A stretch of 64,000 nt of DNA from Prosapia bicincta (taxonomy: Eukaryota; Arthropoda; Insecta; Hemiptera; Cercopidae), in NCBI GenBank assembly GCA_036971475.1, contig JBAIZL010000005.1:64828655-64892654 (forward strand). Direction: 5' to 3'. Positions 61,169 to 64,000 of the stretch are shown here, piece after piece (position 1 is the first letter of the stretch; each line of letters starts with the position of its first letter). The position numbers and the translations under genes were made by a program. The notes beneath the pieces were generated by a model. That model was given only the letters and a program-made list of their open reading frames with translations. It did not search any database and was not told the DNA's origin.

Positions 61169-61725
61169 AGTTACGCTAGTCCTCCCACATATACAATCAT
61201 CCCCAGACAGATATACTAGTCTCCCTCAGTTACGCTAGCCCCCCCCCCGCATATACAATCATCCCCAGACAGATATACTAGTCTCCCACAGTTACGCTAG
61301 TCCCCCCTACATATACAATCATCCCCAGACAGATATACTAGTATCCCTCAGTTACGCTAGCCCCCCCGCATATACAATCATCCCCAGACAGATATACTAG
61401 TCTCCCACAGTTACGCTAGCCCCCCCCGCATATACAATCATCCCCAGACAGATATACTAGTCTCCCACAGTTTCGCTAGTCCCCCTACATATACATTCAT
61501 CCCCAGACATATATACTAGTCTCCCACAGTTATGCTAGTCCCCCCTACATATACAATCATCCCCAGACAGATATACTAGTCTCCCACAGTTACGCTAGCC
61601 CCCCCCCCCGCATATACAATCATCCCCAGACAGATATACTAGTCTCCCACAGTTATGCTAGTCCCCCCTACATATCCCTACATTCATTCCCATACAGATA
61701 TACACGTCTTCCACAGTTATGCTTT
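61169..61725. repeat. 59-bp minisatellite with variable poly-C, ~9.5 copies
   Basis: The unit contains CATATACAATCATCCCCAGA and GATATACTAGTCTCCC. Each copy carries a C-run after GCTAG whose length varies from about 4 to 11, which accounts for most of the length variation between copies. The last copies are degenerate. Confidence 0.95.
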
Positions 61726-62675
61726 GTCATGCCACATATACACTCGTCTTTCCACAGAAAGCCGATGTCAGACTTTGGGTTATTTAAGACCTCCCTTGTC
61801 GAAAAAAGCATATGCCTTCACCATTCCTAAACCCTATCCCTACATGTAATAAGGATTTTCCCTAGGTGTTCCTATCTCAGGATGACCTAACACAAACGAG
61901 CGGTGATTCTACATCAGGAAATTTTTTTTATCTTAACTGTATCTATGAACCACCACCCTTGCCTCATCCATCACGAGCTAATTCATTTATTCTGTTTTTC
62001 GCTTACATTAAAGCAATTTTGGCTTACAAATACAAATTTGTATTCAAGTACGTCTACTCTGTACTCTTTCCTTCTTTGTAGGGTCTTCCTCAGGTGTTTC
62101 TATTCTATGGTTTGCTACTCCGCAAAGCTGCCAGTGTATAGTAAAAACTAAAGCTAGCCGCACTGGTTAGCAGGTAGGTAATGTATGACCACTCTGTTCC
62201 TACAATGCCGTTATTGTGCGTATTTGTATCCTAAGCATAACTTCGAGCAAAATATTTACCGTCAATCGGTTACTAAGAATATTCCATCCGAGTATAAACA
62301 CCAAAGTTCTATATTAAAGCGCAAGTTCTAAATGGGAGGCACACTCTTCGCGTTTTTTAAATTTTTCACTTAAATTTTCAAGGTTCCCTACAACTGGCCT
62401 TCGTCCACACACGTCCACTTCCACTATCGAACAGATAACTACTAAACCAAAACAAGATTTCCTTTGCCACTCTAATAGTTAGCCAAGGCTTCTTGTGAAA
62501 TGTTTTTCTTACCATCCATTTTTTTTTTGGAAGAAAATAATTTTTTGTTGATGCTGTCCTGACTATTAACCGTTTCCTCCTGAAATTTTAAATATAAAAC
62601 AGAGTTTTACTTAAAATAATTCGCTGTAATCATGGCAATTAAGAAATATAAAACATATAATATAATAATAAATAA
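61726..62675. other. Unannotated stretch
   Basis: Overlapping ORFs at 61655-62151 in two frames run out of the minisatellite and have no motifs. Nothing supported. Confidence 0.4.
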
Positions 62676-63477
62676 AAGGGTATTTATTTCCCTTTTACAC
62701 GTGTTCGATTTTAGTACAAAGTTTATACGGGGCCAAGCAGAAAATCATTAGGAATACGAAAAAAATTATAAAAACTATCGTTTACGCCCCAAAAATTATA
62801 AATTTTGCAAAATAGCAGTTCCTTCCCTCTTTACGGCACCTAAAACGTTAAAAATTCAAAGTTTTGTCTTTATTTTCTTGATGTAGTAACTCGTAAAATG
62901 CCTCGAAATGTAATAAAACCTGTTGATGACTCCCAAAAAATTACAAATTTTGAAAAAAATAACTTCAACACGTTTTGTGCTGTGTAAGTTCTATCGTTTT
63001 TTTGGCGATAGAAATAAAAGCAGTGTAAATGTTCAAAGCAATATTTTCTGTTTTGTGCGTGGAACAGGGTCTGTAAGTGTTTGGTTCGTCCTTTTGAGTA
63101 GTTTTGCGACTTATTATCGCCAAAAAATAAGATGTATGTGCGAGTTTTATAGTTTTAAGTTTGTGTGCCGGGTGAAACGTGGTGCTGAGGTGGTAATAGT
63201 GCTTTGTTAAAATTAATTTTCGTTTTTTAATTTGTAATTTTTAGGAGTCAACGTCAAAGTTAATTAAATTTCGAAGCACTTTGCGAGTTCTCCAAAAAAA
63301 TTTAACCGACTCGTTAAATTAATAACGTTTTACGAGTCCTGTAGAGGGGGAGGGGTTTCTATTCTTCAAACGTGAGCGAGAGTTACAATTTTTTTCGTAT
63401 CCCTGATGACTTTCTGCGTCGCCCGGTATATATATATTTTTTAAACCGAACACGTGTTAACGGGAAATAAATACCAA
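62676..63477. mobile_element. ~800-bp foldback element with ~270-bp arms
   Basis: Left arm (62676 to about 62950) and right arm (about 63215-63477) are diverged reverse complements: GGTATTTATTTCCC, ACACGTGTTCG, AATACGAAAAAAATT, ACTCGTAAAATGC and ATTACAAATT recur in mirrored order. The loop of ~260 bp holds a 95-codon frame without motifs. It is not the same family as the 1.8-kb element. No target duplication was identified. Confidence 0.8.
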
Positions 63478-64000
63478 TAAAATGATCACAACGTTATTAT
63501 AATATAATTTAATAATATCTCATAACGCAGCTCACAAAGTAAAGTTACTAGCAACACAACGAGAGTTTACACGGCCGACGCATACACAAGTTGAATATTG
63601 GCTGCAGCACCATTGGCCCTTCCATAGTATACATTTAGACGCAGAAAGTGACTTAGTTAAACAAAGAATGAATGACCTCTATGACAAAGACAATGATAGA
63701 AATTTTTTAAAATCAGGTCTAGGCCCTAAACCCGGCCAGCCATCGTGGCATTCAACCACCTCGGACCCACATGGGCATGCAGTTAGTATTCCTACCGCGA
63801 GTGAGGGATCAGGATTGATTGTCCATGTGTTTGAAAATGGAGTTACTGCGAAACGCGTCAACAGAGGAGAATATTGAAACGTTAGGAATGGCATAAAGCT
63901 GTACTCAAACATATAGAAATATTCCTAACAGAAATGAATATGAGTACATTAATTATTGATTGTCCCAAGCTAATAAACGCTAATAAACTCTTCCAATATA
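63478..64000. other. Window end, unannotated
   Basis: A plus-strand frame at 63668-63877 (FLKSGLGPKPGQPSWHSTTS) has fairly normal composition, but I recognise no family, and an equally long frame lies on the other strand. Confidence 0.35.

Overview
The window is AT-rich eukaryotic DNA, almost certainly from an insect. It is dominated by transposable elements and tandem repeats, and only one confidently recognised host gene lies in it: an uninterrupted Jun/Jra bZIP transcription factor at 43607-44449 (+). TTAGG-type words occur (the arthropod telomere unit), and the word AGGCCTA is conspicuously over-represented. I recall that word as frequent in hemipteran assemblies, but the sequence does not let me name the species.

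Layout. 0-11 kb holds a LINE 3' remnant, a ~0.9 kb foldback element between two (TG)n tracts, a hAT element with a perfect 8-bp target duplication that contains a 38-copy 35-bp satellite, and a PIF/Harbinger-type element (TAA duplication) with an inverted pair of Penelope-like ends nested in it. 11.2-16.8 kb is a MULE-related end followed by a ~4.9 kb array of 16-bp units. 19.7-22.4 kb is a 39-bp satellite that reads open for long stretches. 23-25 kb has a small perfect-ended foldback element set in (TA)n and a Penelope-like fragment. 26.2-27.8 kb is a 15-copy 108-bp array. 28.1-30.2 kb is a near-complete MULE DNA transposon with a broken FLYWCH/MULE transposase. 31-32.3 kb has 20-bp and 32-bp arrays. 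33-39.2 kb has more foldback elements. 39.2-48 kb is mostly single-copy-looking DNA around Jun. 48-53.4 kb has two Penelope-like copies, a LINE RNase H fragment and weak candidate exons. 53.4-64 kb holds further repeats, a TIR element at 57 kb, a poly-C minisatellite at 61.2 kb and an ~800-bp foldback at 62.7-63.5 kb.

The most interesting theme is a set of short RNA motifs that fit the hammerhead ribozyme (HHR) core. They sit in the ends of Penelope-like elements (PLEs) and in at least six other sequence-unrelated foldback families. The best copies (8.4, 8.6, 23.3, 24.5 and 38.3 kb) have stem I, a CUGANGA core, stem II, GAA and a very short self-complementary stem III in the right order. Nearly all share one extra nucleotide between the core and stem II. 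HHRs in PLEs, including small variants that act as dimers, are established. The spread over many families in one window and the shared extra base are what merit checking.

A second theme is transposon-to-satellite conversion. The 16-bp array appears to have grown from a MULE terminal inverted repeat, and another satellite sits wholly inside a hAT element. Jun itself has a consensus AP-1 site just upstream, a 7-codon upstream ORF and AU-rich downstream sequence, as expected of a tightly regulated immediate-early gene.
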